This document shows, piece by piece, positions 47,409 through 59,144 of a stretch of DNA of 64,000 bases. The translations under genes and the position numbers were made by a program. Positions within the stretch are counted from its first letter, which is position 1. Each line of letters begins with the position of its first letter. A model generated the notes under the pieces. The model was not told where the DNA came from. It did not search any database and worked only from the letters and a program-made list of their open reading frames with translations. This DNA comes from Ciona intestinalis (lineage: Eukaryota > Chordata > Ascidiacea > Phlebobranchia > Cionidae), in the NCBI RefSeq assembly GCF_000224145.3, contig NC_020166.2, forward strand, positions 1,173,111 to 1,237,110, read 5' to 3'.

Positions 47409-50400
47409 GTATAAGTGGTTTGGTTCGTTGATTTTGGCAATTTCGTGACAAGAATTTGAGACGAAAACTTTGTGTTGCAATTTAGATGTGGGCTTTGAAT
47501 TTAGCTTTTAAATATTTATGTAGCTTTAGCAAATTGGTGCAAAGATTTACGGAATGTAGAAACAGCAGCAGGTCCATACTTTAAGACTTGAATTTTAAAT
47601 ACAATGAGTTTTCAGACCGTGATATAGAAACACCTTTTGCAAATGAGTCGCAACACTTGCACGTAAAACTGAATTTCTAAGTAATTTGTCTTCGAGACTG
47701 AAAGAGGTCTTCTGACAATTATTTGTTTTGTGATCTTAACTTAAAGGATCACCGTTGAACGGCAGACGAAAGTCTATGTCTTTGAGTTTATAAATGGACA
47801 GTAACTTCAGAAATGTAAAATCAGTGTCGGTTTATTTGTTAAACAGCTTAGAGGTCAACCCATCGCGTCTTTATTGAAATTACGAAAGTTTATTTTCTGT
47901 TTCTGTGCTGCTGTTTTTATAATCTGGTTGTGTGACGTCAGGACGGGCGACACTTGCGTAAATTGTCAAACTGCCAGCTCCATGCTCCAAATTGTACGTG
48001 TACAGATGTTAATTTTGAATACCATCGTGCAGCGGCTCGATTGTTGAATCCGGGCCAACTTTAAGCAAGGCTGATTGTAATACAAACAAGCGGACCTTAA
48101 TAATATGTAAAGCCTGGCTTGCTTCGGCCACAAATGATTCCGGTTTTGTAGTTGTCCGTTTCATGACTTCCCCATTTCCCATGTATTGTTTCCTAATATC
48201 CGGGCTGCGTTGAATGTTCAATGTTCCTTACTACACACAGCGTCCCAGGCCGCGTGTGTGGCGTTATTTATAACGTTTGTTACAACACGAAAGCTACCAG
48301 GCTTCCAATTGCGCAGTACTTCAGTATTTTGAATTGAAACATTGCCCCTTGGTTGTTCGACACCGTTAAGGGAAATATGAAGCCACAGTTTCACCTTTCG
48401 TTGCGCAATTGTGTTCTATGAAAGGTTGGAATGCTGTTAAGCGAAACATTCGCTCAGTCAGAGTGGCATTTAACCAAGGAAGAGAGTGAAACGTTTTCAA
48501 CCCTTGTTTTGCCAGCTTAGGCTAAGATCTATGTTGGACATTTAAGAGGAAGTAGCAGGTTTCAGACGAATGTTGGTCATGTTGTAATGCCGTGGTCTGG
48601 ATTTTGTATTTCGGTCGCATTTCGTTTTACACTGTTGCAGAGCGTCTGGAAAGGTCGCATGCTGCAGCTATTTCAATGGTTTTGCGCTTACATACGTAAC
48701 TGGAAATGTGCCGATAGTTTGCTTGGAATCTCTTATGCAGCAATGACGTATTTATACGTGATCTGCTTTGCGTTCTTGTCAATGCAAAGGGCAAGACTTG
48801 ATGTATATGTCGGGTTATTATTGCTCATATTTGGTCGCATTAGGAATAGTTTAAAATAAATCAGGGCCAACTAATTGTGGTGCGTTGTCATGACTTTACT
48901 GTTTAGTCAAGGCGTTGTAATTGTTGTTTTTTACATAACGACGAAATTCAAATGAGTAACCTAATTGATTTCGTTCGCCTGTGTTATAAATAGTCGGTCA
49001 CAAATCAACATAGCGCAAAATCAACAGATCGGTGCATGACGCGTTAGAGTATGACGCGCGGTTTATACTATGACGTAACAATTCTTAGATTTTCTGAATC
49101 TAGCACGATTTTATTGACCCGAGATGGGACCAGGCAGTTTAGCCGTATAAGCAGCTTCCTGAATTAAAATACAGCCCAATGAGAGTGCAGTAGGTTACAG
49201 GAGTCCAGCTCTATTCAAATAGCTAACATAGATGTTCCATTTAATACTTGTGTCAACCTGAACGAACTTTAGCAACACGACCCTTGCCCGAAATAGGTAT
49301 AACCTGCGCAGCGCAAAAGGTCCGATTTACCTTAAATGCTCGATAATTACTCGACTCGTGCATAATGTTGTGCAGCTCTCGGAAAGTTAGATCCATCGTT
49401 TCAGTGAAAAGTTTGTGCATGTTTTGCAATCGTGTGTCGCAAGTCCGGTGTAACCCGACACTCGTGATGGGATATAATTAAAATCATCTGTTTAAAGTCT
49501 TCTATCATTAGGTAGCGAAGAAGTAATTAAAGACGTGCAACGAAATTCAACGTGTATTGGATTGCAGTAGAAAAGTTTGCATAATTATTACGTACGAAGC
49601 GAGGTGTTTATTTAATAGGCTTTCTGTACAAATGTATTTTGCCGATTTTATTGGCGTTTTAATTGTATCGATTGATTTATAATAACGCTTGGTCAAAATC
49701 GATGTTATATCTCGAAATGGCTGTTTGGGCCACACGCGTTGATATAATGTTGCGCATTTAACCGGCCGAGCAGTCAACAAGCAATAAGGTGCTTGTTACT
49801 ACAGGTGCCATTTCCGCGGTGACCACTCACCCGTGACCAAACCATAGAAATCAAAGATACCAATAATGTGACGTTCTAGAGACCTCCATGTATTTAGTAG
49901 GTGGGCGTAATTTCACCAAGTTATAATTCAAAGGCATGTCTTGTTATTGCATAAATGCCTGTAAAATTATGGGCTTTATACAGGCTTTCATATGTTGTGA
50001 CTAGGTACGAAAATATGCAGGATATTGCTATACGTATAGTAAATAATTCTGTGTGAGTAACCATGTAGAATAGACTATTGCTGGTATCTATATTACCACC
50101 ATACGGTGTATTGTGCGTATCAAGTATGGTAAGATTACATTGGCTTTACTGTGAAAGGAATATCGTCATTAGCGTAATTCACTATTTTTGTAATAACAGG
50201 GAAACGTCCAAAATCTATCAAACTGTGTTCGTAATCTCGTATTACTTGACCATATATACAATTCGAATCAATGACTTCGTAAGTTTAGTTTTGTTTTCAC
50301 CGTATATACGAGTCACCGTGTGTGTTTATAAACATTATGTCTTCCGTGGGTTTTGTCGCTTACTTTGTTCCCACGTCGTCGCCTACACTGGCGTCATCAT

Positions 50401-50984
50401 CCCAGCATCCCATGCGATAATCCGCAATCGAGTTTTGTAACAAACCAAGTCGCTTCCTTCCGCTGCTACCGCGAATCACGCTTTAATCTGCAGCGAACCG
50501 AACCTTCAATCGAATGCTTCCCACAGTGACAAGCATGGCTGTCAACCGTTACGCATTCTCAAGTGATTTTACCTTCCGAATCTTTATTTACTGTTGTTTA
50601 GGCGGCTCCTGTGACTTACGAACGTTGCACATTGCAACGTAATTTCAACCCACTTGACTACTGTTACGTTCCTGGTAATTTTCGGCACGTTATATTCACA
50701 ACGGTTCGATATACAGGAGTTGCTCTGTAAAGCAAGCGCTGACTCAGTAGTGGTGAACCTATTTTATTTTGGGGTCGTTTCATGCTTCAAGTATGTCCAC
50801 GAAAAGCGTAATTTCATAAAATTATACTCCATAACGTAACAGACCACTGACAACCGCGCTGACTGACTTGTTTATACAATCTTACCCCGAGAGAACAGCA
50901 TTTTTACATAAACGTTTAAAATAAGCATGAATATTGTTAACATGCAATATAGTTAATTTTAACGAATAACAATGCTTTGTTTAC

Positions 50985-51085
50985 AGTGGTGGAGATACGG
51001 TTATATAATTATGTAAATATTCTTTGTTTACTACCAAATGAGAAGATTAAAAATGAAAACATGGACCATCTTACCCCAACCAAAT
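50985..51085 (-). mobile_element. MITE right half
   Basis: GTGGAGATACGGTTATATAA, TTCTTTGTTTACTACCAAAT and GGACCATCTTACCCCAACC. Only the core and one arm remain. Confidence 0.6.
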
Positions 51086-51584
51086 ACTAAACTAATAGAA
51101 CGTAAACAGATCTCTTCCTGAATAGTATACCAAAGTGCGTATCAGTACAGTCTTCGTTATCTATATATCCGCCCTATGTATCGGTAAAAATACGACAGTA
51201 CGTTTATATATATATATATACATATAAGACGTAACGCGTTTAGCGTCGATTAGGAATATTTGCAATATGGCTTACGCAGATTGCAGATACGTAAAATATG
51301 TCCCAAGGTTTCCTAAACTACAACTATTCTATATGGGTGAGGTACTACGGTGGGCGGTTCATGGGTTTAAGTTATTAACGTGTGTGCAATAGGGAACTAT
51401 ATATAGTAGTTAAGCATGCGGGTAAATGTTAAAGTTTGTGTTGTCGCGATAGTCATTTTCACGTTAGTGCTTGCATGTAATATCTTTTGTGGTATAAAAG
51501 TTGCGTTTACGGAATCTCAAGTGTGAACTTTGATTTTATCTTTTTGCGGTTCTCCGTGGCATTTCAATGCAATCCAACTGTTCA

Positions 51585-51733
51585 AGACGTCGTTTTACGT
51601 CATTTGCGTCAGGGCGTCAACTCATGCGCGTAGTGTGACGTAGGTGACGTACAGTATTTATTGCCATGATGTGCCTCGTCAGTGATCAGTCGCCAGAAAC
51701 CGGGCAGCCTTAGGCGTGGAAGTTTCGACCGGT
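51585..51733 (+). promoter_or_regulatory. probable promoter/5' UTR of the scaffold-like gene
   Basis: A dense set of CRE/AP-1-like half sites (TTACGTCA, TGCGTCAG, TGTGACGTAGGTGACGTA) and a GC-rich patch with ATGCGCG lie within 150 bp upstream of the ATG at 51734. This is the strongest such cluster in the window. The transcription start was not determined. Confidence 0.45.
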
Positions 51734-54700
51734 ATGACTTCTGATTCGGGGACGATTAGGTATTTTATACCCGGTGTAATACGAAAAACTCAGAAATAAT
51801 AAGTCGTTCTGTGGTCTGGCTTAATTGGTGCTATATAGTTCTCGATAATTAAGGCTGTGATTAGAACAGAAATAGCAGCAATTGCTTGATAGTTTAGACC
51901 GTGTGTGTCTGTATGAGTTAATTGTGTTTTAAAATACTTTGTAACTGATCAGTTTAATATAGTTTTGTTTATTGTAGTATTGCCCACACAATGTTATCGT
52001 GTGCGCTAGTTAAAAATGATGGTTTGACAAATTGAAAACCGAAACTACATTATAATGTTTCAGTTACCTGCGAATATAGTTATATAGCTAGACCTCAAGT
52101 AAGATGTTAGTTTCAATAGAATGCGAATGTCGCACAACTGTCTATGGTCAGATGTCGCGTTTAATGTAAATATTCAAATATATGTGTGGACACAAAGTCG
52201 GCATCGAAGGGAGAATAGATTTCTTTATTTAGATGCGGACGTTTATTGTTGGTGTGACTCGTATTTGAGTCTAGGCAGATGTTAAATTGATTTTCATCTA
52301 TTCTTAGTCACACTTTTCGTGGACAATTGAAATAAATATCTTTTTTTTTCTAGAACTCGTAAGAACAAAACGACTCGTCCTAGACAAGACATTAGTGACA
52401 ATTACACGAGAAACGGGATAGGATATACAAGTCTGAACTCCCCCGATCAAGGAAACATGATTCAGGTCCACGAACCGTCTCGCAGTCACGTGCAAGGTGA
52501 CGTCATTATCAATCAACGCTTGAGTGATTTTGTAAGGGAACGTTTTGACGCAACTTCGAGTGAGAAGAATCGGCTTTCAAACATGTTTGGTGAAGGTAAG
52601 ACACAGTTGCGGTTGTGGTTGTTGTTACATAACTCTGGTATACAACTACCGTTGTCATTTTTATTCAACTCGTAAGCGGGCACGCGGTGTAAGAAACAGA
52701 ACACACGTGTTATAACGACCATCATTGCTCCGCCGGGCGAGGATAAATAAATTTTATTCATTTACCTTAGAGTTGCAAATTTACGTTGTTCGTTTAAACC
52801 ATGTCTATATTATGATATATCGCAAAATTAATCATTCGATAGAATAGAAAATATTTCTGTATCAATTCTGCAAAAACAGAACCTCGTTAAAATACATCAT
52901 TGTTAAAATGTTTATATCTATGTATGACACTCATCGGAGTAAAATGTAAGAATAAAACTAACGCCTTCTCCGTGCAAGAGAATTCTGAAGATCCCTAAAA
53001 ATAAGGAGTGACAACTTCGATTTAAAAATGAGATTACAGCAGTTTGGATAAAGATGATGTAATACAAACGTGAACCAAATCATGTTTGACGTGTCAAAAT
53101 ATGGAATCTGTCTAAATAATAACTATCCTTGCCTGTAATGATAGATTAAACACTGAAATATGAAATGGTTAGGGTAACTTTATTTTCAATAGAATGTAGT
53201 TTTAGCGTCATACGACAAGCAATCTATTCATGGTAAATTTATTTTACCTGCTAGCACCAGCTGCAAAAATTATTGGACATGAACGGTGGGAATTCGGCAA
53301 TAGAGAAAGATATTATAAATGCGAATACGCAAAGTTTTGTATGAGTTGTAATTTATGGCGTTCTTTACCCGTTGTTGGGTAGCAGCCGTAGAAATCCTGC
53401 TTTTATCGCTCGTTCCGCTACTTGAATGAGAACGCTCGGTCTTGGCATATTATAATGGCTTTTCGGAGTAATTTAATTTCTTTTCAAAGCAACAAAAGGT
53501 TCCCTGTCGGGCTTGACTGCTTAAATTGGCAAAGGAGCAAAGTCTAACTGTTTGTACACATACAACCATACCTAAATTAGCACCTGGGGCCCAGTGCAGT
53601 TTCTTTGTCAGATACTTGTGAAAACCCAATTGAAAAGTGTTGCCGCGCAGTAGGTTTTCCAATATATTGAAAGTTTAGGTAATGACGTCAAATACTAATG
53701 GTTCTTGTTAATATGTAATAGAAATCGACAAACGGTCGGGATGAAACCACAGTTTATGTTACAATACCGCCAAAACTCTCACTGGAAACACTTTTTAAAC
53801 TGTTCTGGGAAATTGCTCATAAATGGTCTATTAAAACAACCAACCAGCGACCACACACAAGCATTTCAATTCATAGGAGTTCTCCCTTTTGTCCGAACAC
53901 TAAAAACCATTACTTTACGATCAATATATTTTCGCAGGTTCAAAGAGTTTCCAAAACGATGAAGTTAAAGGAATGCAACTCACTAAAATCAACGAAATAA
54001 AAACCGACTTCACTGAGGACGATCAAGGTATAACCGGCAATTAGATTTCGCAACGTTTGCGAGTGGTTTTATAAAACTATAGCTAAAATAATGTCAGTTC
54101 CTTAAGTGCTTTGTGGTTGTGGATGTGCAATTTCATCCTTCAGAATTAAACATACAGCAAGTTCGTATAACGTATATAAACTGTACTAGACAATCCATAA
54201 AGAAACACTGGGTTAAAGCAATTGCCATTAAACGTCTGAATACATGAGTAAACCCCAATGACGTCGGCTGATAATTTTACATGTAAAGTTATTTTATCTT
54301 GCGAGTAAACGTCTGTATCTATAATGTACATGCTTCTGTTTTCAGGTATGGGCCATTCCCCTAAGCCTGTCAAGTATGATGAAGAAACTGAGTATGGTAT
54401 AATTCAACCCAACCACGCCGACGAACCCGACTTAGATTTGAGCAAGTGCGACATTACAACAGAGAATCGAACTTCTGTGTTCGATGACAGTGACTATGAC
54501 GAAGTTCTCGATTTCATGACGTCACCGAAAGATGGCGATACAGAGGCAGCCGTAGGCGGTAAGTCGACCTTAGGGGTAATGCGATGATATTAATCATCAT
54601 TAAACCTACAACGCTTTAAGGTGAATTATTTCTGAAGTAAGATTTACGGCAGATGCATCACAATATGTGACAGCGATAACCCCCCGTAAACACAGTGATT

Positions 54701-57136
54701 TTGAGTTATGATCTCGTTTAGTGTTTAAGACAACTTGGCCTTGCTAGTTATATTACGGCGCATCTGTTGACTCTTATAGATCTTCATTAATATGTATTTC
54801 GTCCGTTTAAGCCATTAATTAGAACTTGTCCGAAGTAACATTCATATAAAAGTGTTGTATTCATAGACTCACATTACATTGTGTGTTCTGGCCAATTTTG
54901 CAACAGGAAAATTAACTAATTCATTAAAATTGTCCGTGTTGTGCTAATGAATTGTTATAACACCGTGTAAAGTTTTGTCTCCTTTTGCTACCAAACATCG
55001 TGTTAGATTCGTCACGGTTTTCAATTAAAAATAGGTAACGTTTACATACATCGTGTTTAACCGTCGTTTTGTCATTTTTAAACGAGTCGATTATATGCGC
55101 TATGGAAGTAAACCATATATTGGACTGAAACATGTTCCATACATTCAATTAACTTCCATCTTTCTTCAGGATCCAAAGAGATCAACCTTCAGAACGAATC
55201 TTCCTCCAAGAGATCATCCGCATCATCTACGTCAGACTCCGTGACGTCAGCAACCTCCGGAAACTCAACCTCCGGGATCGAGAGCGGGGAGGAGAAGGCG
55301 ACAAACCCGAAATATGCAAACCTTGATATCGCGGTGAGTGGTTGTGCTGGTTGGTGGAGAAATATACTATAACTGATGTGTATCTCATAGTGGCTCTTTA
55401 TACTTTCTACTGTAAAACCTTCGGTAGTTCTTATTCTATACTTAAAGGGTTGGCCCAGGCTATCTTATATGACTAACAATGGTTGCCCAAATATAGCTCT
55501 AATTTGAAAGTTTCCAAAAGATTTAGGGTTTTAAAATACGTTTGTACAAATTGGTTAGGAGTATAACCGCAAGTTACTAAATTTTGCACTTAATAAAGCG
55601 CATTGTCATTTTAACTTTTTCTTTTTCACAGAAAATTCTCCACACCCGTAAACGGATCCACAGGACCTTATACACACCGCCAGAAGTCAAGGATTTACCA
55701 AAAGAAGAAACACAGACCAACGCCACTGTTGGCAAAAAGAAGGGCAATGGCGTATTAAAACGCCACACACATTATGGGACAGTCGGTCGTCGTAGTAAAG
55801 CTCAGTCATCCAGCCAGACACGTCACTCTAGCTGCTCTCGACCGTCATCTACCGGCGAGAACGACTACCTCGACCTGGGCGGTGTTACAGCCGGTGATTA
55901 CGCAACATTCGACCCGGTCCGTGCTCGCAGACAAACCACTTGCATCACCAACACAGAAGATAGTTGGTTCACTCTGGATTCCCGGAAGAGCAGAATACGT
56001 TCACGGGAATCAGACTCAGAAGGGAGCGACTCAAATCGAAATTCTCTTGGAACTGATCAAAACAGATGGAGCAGAATAAGCAGCAATTCACAAAACAGTG
56101 ACAAGGTAAGAATTTCAATAAAAAGTGGAGACAAAAATTATCTATATTTACAACTTATACTTGCAACCAAATTAAACATTTACATCAAAGCCAGATTTTT
56201 ATTCATTAACTTGTTTGTTTAATATAACACTTAGGTAGTTGGTCTTTTGCTTTTTAAAGACTATTTTGTTGTCATTTCTCTTCTTTATTTTTATTAATTT
56301 GATCTACGTTACTGTATTTGAAAAGGTAAATAACATTTTTATGTTTTCAGACTTTACTATCCCCCCACAAAGGACCATGGAAGGCATTCCGTAAGTTTGT
56401 TAACAACGGAACTTCACCAAGAACTCAGTCTCACGAAGAAAAGAAAGCAACCATCAGACTCGTAAACGGAAACCTAAACAACAATAATAACAATACCGAA
56501 CTTGATACTTTGAACAAACCGAACTCAAGACTTTCTTGTATCGAAGTTGGGAAAGTACCCACCAGAGCTGAGGCAGGAGAACAAATTACGAAACAATCGA
56601 GTTACAGTTGTGTAACGTCCGGAGAGATGGACGCCAATGCCGAATATTCATACTCGCCCACATTGTCAACTCCGGAACACAGAAGCAACTCTCTAATGAG
56701 AAGGTTATCACGAAAATCAACATCCAGAGGAAGGAAGGCGAGAAGATCAAGTCTTCCGACCCAGAGCGCATGGGATGTAAGGAGTGGTAACTGGAGGGAA
56801 AGTTCCAAGTCTGATCCAACGACGTCATCTTTGGATTTGAGTGACTCTCAGAGCGAACGTTCAGAAGTCGAAACCAAAGTTATGGCTTCGTTGGAACGAA
56901 CAGCTCGAAGCAGCAGCGTGAAGGCTAAGCCTGTATCGTCAAAACCGAGCCTTAAGAAACGCTTAATGTCTTTCACAAAGAAAAGATCGCCTTCTCAAAG
57001 TCGCAATTCCGTTGACGGTAAAACGAAGTCTGAATCCTCAGACGGTCGACAAATGAACAAAGCTTTGAGTTATTCGTCTCCCCAGCTATCTGTTTTCGCT
57101 GTAAACGGGAAGGACCGTAACAAGCTTCAGTTTTAA
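51734..57136 (+). CDS. Ser/Arg-rich scaffold-like protein with tyrosine motifs, family unknown
   Basis: Seven exons join in phase to 664 residues: 51734-51759, 52354-52595, 53938-54027, 54346-54558, 55170-55333, 55632-56105, 56351-57136. I do not recognise a family. There is no signal peptide or membrane segment, so it is probably intracellular. The first half is acidic (YDEETEYGIIQP, FDDSDYDEVLDF), followed by a Ser/Thr run around residues 205-235. The second half is basic and Ser-rich (RRLSRKSTSRGRKARRSS, KKRLMSFTKKRSPSQS), with an Asn run. Tyrosine motifs PKYANLDI (Y-x-N), NDYLDLGG and GDYATF resemble SH2-binding sites of docking proteins. RRLSRKS and RRSSLP fit basophilic kinase sites. 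Most of the chain looks disordered. The 26-nt first exon was chosen because its donor phase exactly fits exon 2; an alternative start is the in-frame ATG at 52457. An AATAAA lies at 57412. Confidence 0.75.
52669..52764 (+). mobile_element. SINE copy 73 nt past an exon donor
   Basis: AACTCGTAAGCGGGCACGCGG, TAAGAAACAGAACACACGTG, CCGCCGGGCGAGGATAAATA and TTTTATTCATTTA. It lies in intron 2 of the scaffold-like gene. Confidence 0.75.
54185..54260. repeat. second SINE family fragment
   Basis: AACACTGGGTTAAAGCAATTGCC matches CCACTGGGTTTGAGCAATTGC at 18090. It lies in the intron 54028-54345. Confidence 0.4.
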
Positions 57137-58060
57137 TCAGATTTCCAAGTGTCGTTTTTTTAATATTTCGTGCAGTTATTTATTCACATTACATATTTGT
57201 CTGCATCTCTTTTCTATGTGAATAAGACATTGAGGTTATTGAAGGTATATGTTGTAAGCTGCATAAAAAAGAACGTATTCTGTCTCAATATCTCATGCTT
57301 CGTGGTACAAGAAGCTCCTTGTTAACTTCTAATCTTTCTATACCTTTCCTCTAACTTGCCTCGGCAAGTTTTTTATGTTCCGTGGGCTACGCATCATTTT
57401 ACTGCGTATTAAATAAAAGTAAAACACCACATGTCAGTCATTGTTTTTTTTCTTAAAACAGAACTAAACAAACAATTTGTTCTGGATATTGCCCAATGCA
57501 GAAGATTGAAAGTTTAAGGTCCAATAACAGACTTGAGAATTTAAAGCTAATGTTATAAAACGGATAATCGAACAACACTAAGATGTAAAGATGCCCAACC
57601 GTTGATCATTGAATTTTGACCTAAAACATTTTAATCCTGATATTATCTACCGGATGACAAACTAAATGTGATGAAATGATAAAGCTTGTTGAATGTATAA
57701 AATCCAAGCAACGCGGTGTACTTGAAGTGGTTTTATCCAATATAATATATGTTTATAATGTAAGTGATTATTATTAACCTGAGACAGTTAGATTCATATA
57801 TACAGGGGTACGACAAATAAGGAATACAAAATTAGACAAAGAATGTGAACTTGCAGAGTTAAAGTAGATCGCTTTAAACATCACCAGCAATGTATCTTTT
57901 GAGTAACTGTTAGTTTACTGCTGCATGCACTATTTCTATTGTATACACTATAGTAAACATTCCGTGTTATATGGGTGAGGACCGCATGTCGAAGAGAGCA
58001 GTGAATTAGTTCAGATATGAATATGACCCACTGTACCCCAAACCTCATGCAGTATTAAAA
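57137..58060. other. convergent intergenic region
   Basis: Holds the 3' flanks of the scaffold-like gene (plus) and sepiapterin reductase (minus). A TATATGGGTGAGG repeat end lies at 57968. No exon is seen. Confidence 0.5.
57412..57417 (+). terminator. poly(A) signal of the scaffold-like gene
   Basis: AATAAA, 275 bp after the stop, in TATTAAATAAAAGTAAAAC. It is the first canonical signal downstream of the stop on this strand that I noticed. Confidence 0.55.
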
Positions 58061-59144
58061 TCATTCATTATCTTGAGAATGATCATTTGTGACTGGTTCG
58101 TCCGCAAGTTTAACATGGGATCCAGATTCAAACTCGTCGGCTTCTAAAATCTGGAGTAAATAATCAACTGTGGCTGAAGGTTCTCTTACCACTCCAGATT
58201 CCGCCATAGTTTGAAACATCGACTTCATATCAAGATTGTGAATATTGGCAAGCGAATCCCACATTTCTGTTTTGACAGGCCCAGGTGCGTAGCTTATGAC
58301 GCGGATTCCAGGTTCTTCTATAGCTAAGACCTTTAATCATAAACTTGGCAGTTAAAAACTGAGCATTGGAATATTGTTATTGCGGCCAAGTAAAGACATA
58401 ATGTTATATAAGTGCTTAGGAGGTTACGGAATAGGAATTTTTGCACTGGCAAGGCTTGACCGCTGGACAAAAGCAAGGGACCCGCCGTTTATGAAAATGA
58501 GAAAGTGTCGTTTTATTAGCGACGAGTTAGGAACCGTTTAATATATTCTACTATAGGAATTCGTAGTATAATCTATATTTCTAGCGACAACGACGTACCT
58601 TGAAGAGTATAAGACGAGCTGCTTTGGCGGAACAATAAAGACCGAGGCCTGGCACTGGCTCCTCACTTGCACGAGAACTGATTTGAACAACTGTCTTACG
58701 GATTTTCGGATTCCCGCTAAAATATCCAAGGAATGCGGCATTCAATGCGACGGCGGAAGATACGTTGAGGTGCCAGAAATGAGACATTTCAACGGTGTCC
58801 GTTGTATCCGAAAGTTTCTTGGAAACGTCAGCGAGAGAGCCAGCGTTGTGGACAAACATAGCGTGCTGGTAAAACCCATCATTAGCCAGTGAAGGGATTT
58901 TCTCACAAGCAACTTTTGTGCTTGCGGGATCTGATAGATCAGCTACCACACACACAACTTCGCATGTTGGACAAACCACCTTGATTTGATTCTTTGTTTC
59001 AATAAGGCCTTCCTCTGATCTTGCAATGATGACAATTTTAGAATCCTTTCCGAAACGAGAGCTAAGCTTAACTGCAATGCATTGCCCGATGCCTCGACTC
59101 GCGCCGGTGACGACACAGAATGTAGATACACCAAACACCGACAT
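58061..59144 (-). CDS. SPR: sepiapterin reductase
   Basis: Two exons (58599-59144, 58061-58330) join in phase to 271 residues, the usual length. The enzyme is a cytosolic NADPH-dependent short-chain dehydrogenase that performs the last step of tetrahydrobiopterin synthesis, reducing 6-pyruvoyl-tetrahydropterin. Tetrahydrobiopterin is the cofactor of aromatic amino acid hydroxylases and is also used in pteridine pigment making. Visible are the Rossmann motif TGASRGIG near the N-terminus, VADLSDP, the family-typical HNAGSLADVSK, and the catalytic Ser157-Tyr170-Lys174 in VVQISSRA and LYCSAKAAR. Further on are YAPGPVKTEMW and the C-terminal LEADEFESGSHV, which matches the LEKDEFKSGAHVD-type end of SPR and sets it apart from other SDRs. 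The ATG at 59144 was chosen; two upstream codons are open but lack an ATG. Confidence 0.93.

Larger units (their letters stand above)
40792..51584. other. 10.8-kb non-coding stretch poor in transposons
   Basis: No family-recognisable exon and no intact MITE or SINE was found, against roughly one MITE per 1.5-2 kb to the left. Only fragments occur (about 45500, 50985). It holds CRE-type palindromes (TGACGTCA near 44143 and 47935). A possible signal-peptide exon lies at 47289. Most likely it is regulatory upstream DNA of the 51.7-kb gene, or contains a gene I cannot recognise. Confidence 0.45.

Noticed and set aside
48587..48859. 90-codon hydrophobic plus-strand frame with a real ATG
   Set aside because: Could encode a small membrane protein, but nothing supports expression, and U-rich AT DNA easily gives hydrophobic frames.
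50078..50440. 120-codon plus-strand frame
   Set aside because: Non-ATG start, no domain, no splice context; judged chance despite its length.
55774..56079. 101-codon frame overlapping the scaffold-like exon in another frame
   Set aside because: Its Ser/Thr/Arg-rich make-up is a by-product of the real coding frame, which closes in phase with the neighbouring exons.
56586..56828. Antisense frames over the last scaffold-like exon
   Set aside because: Shadows of the long plus-strand exon; no start or splice support.
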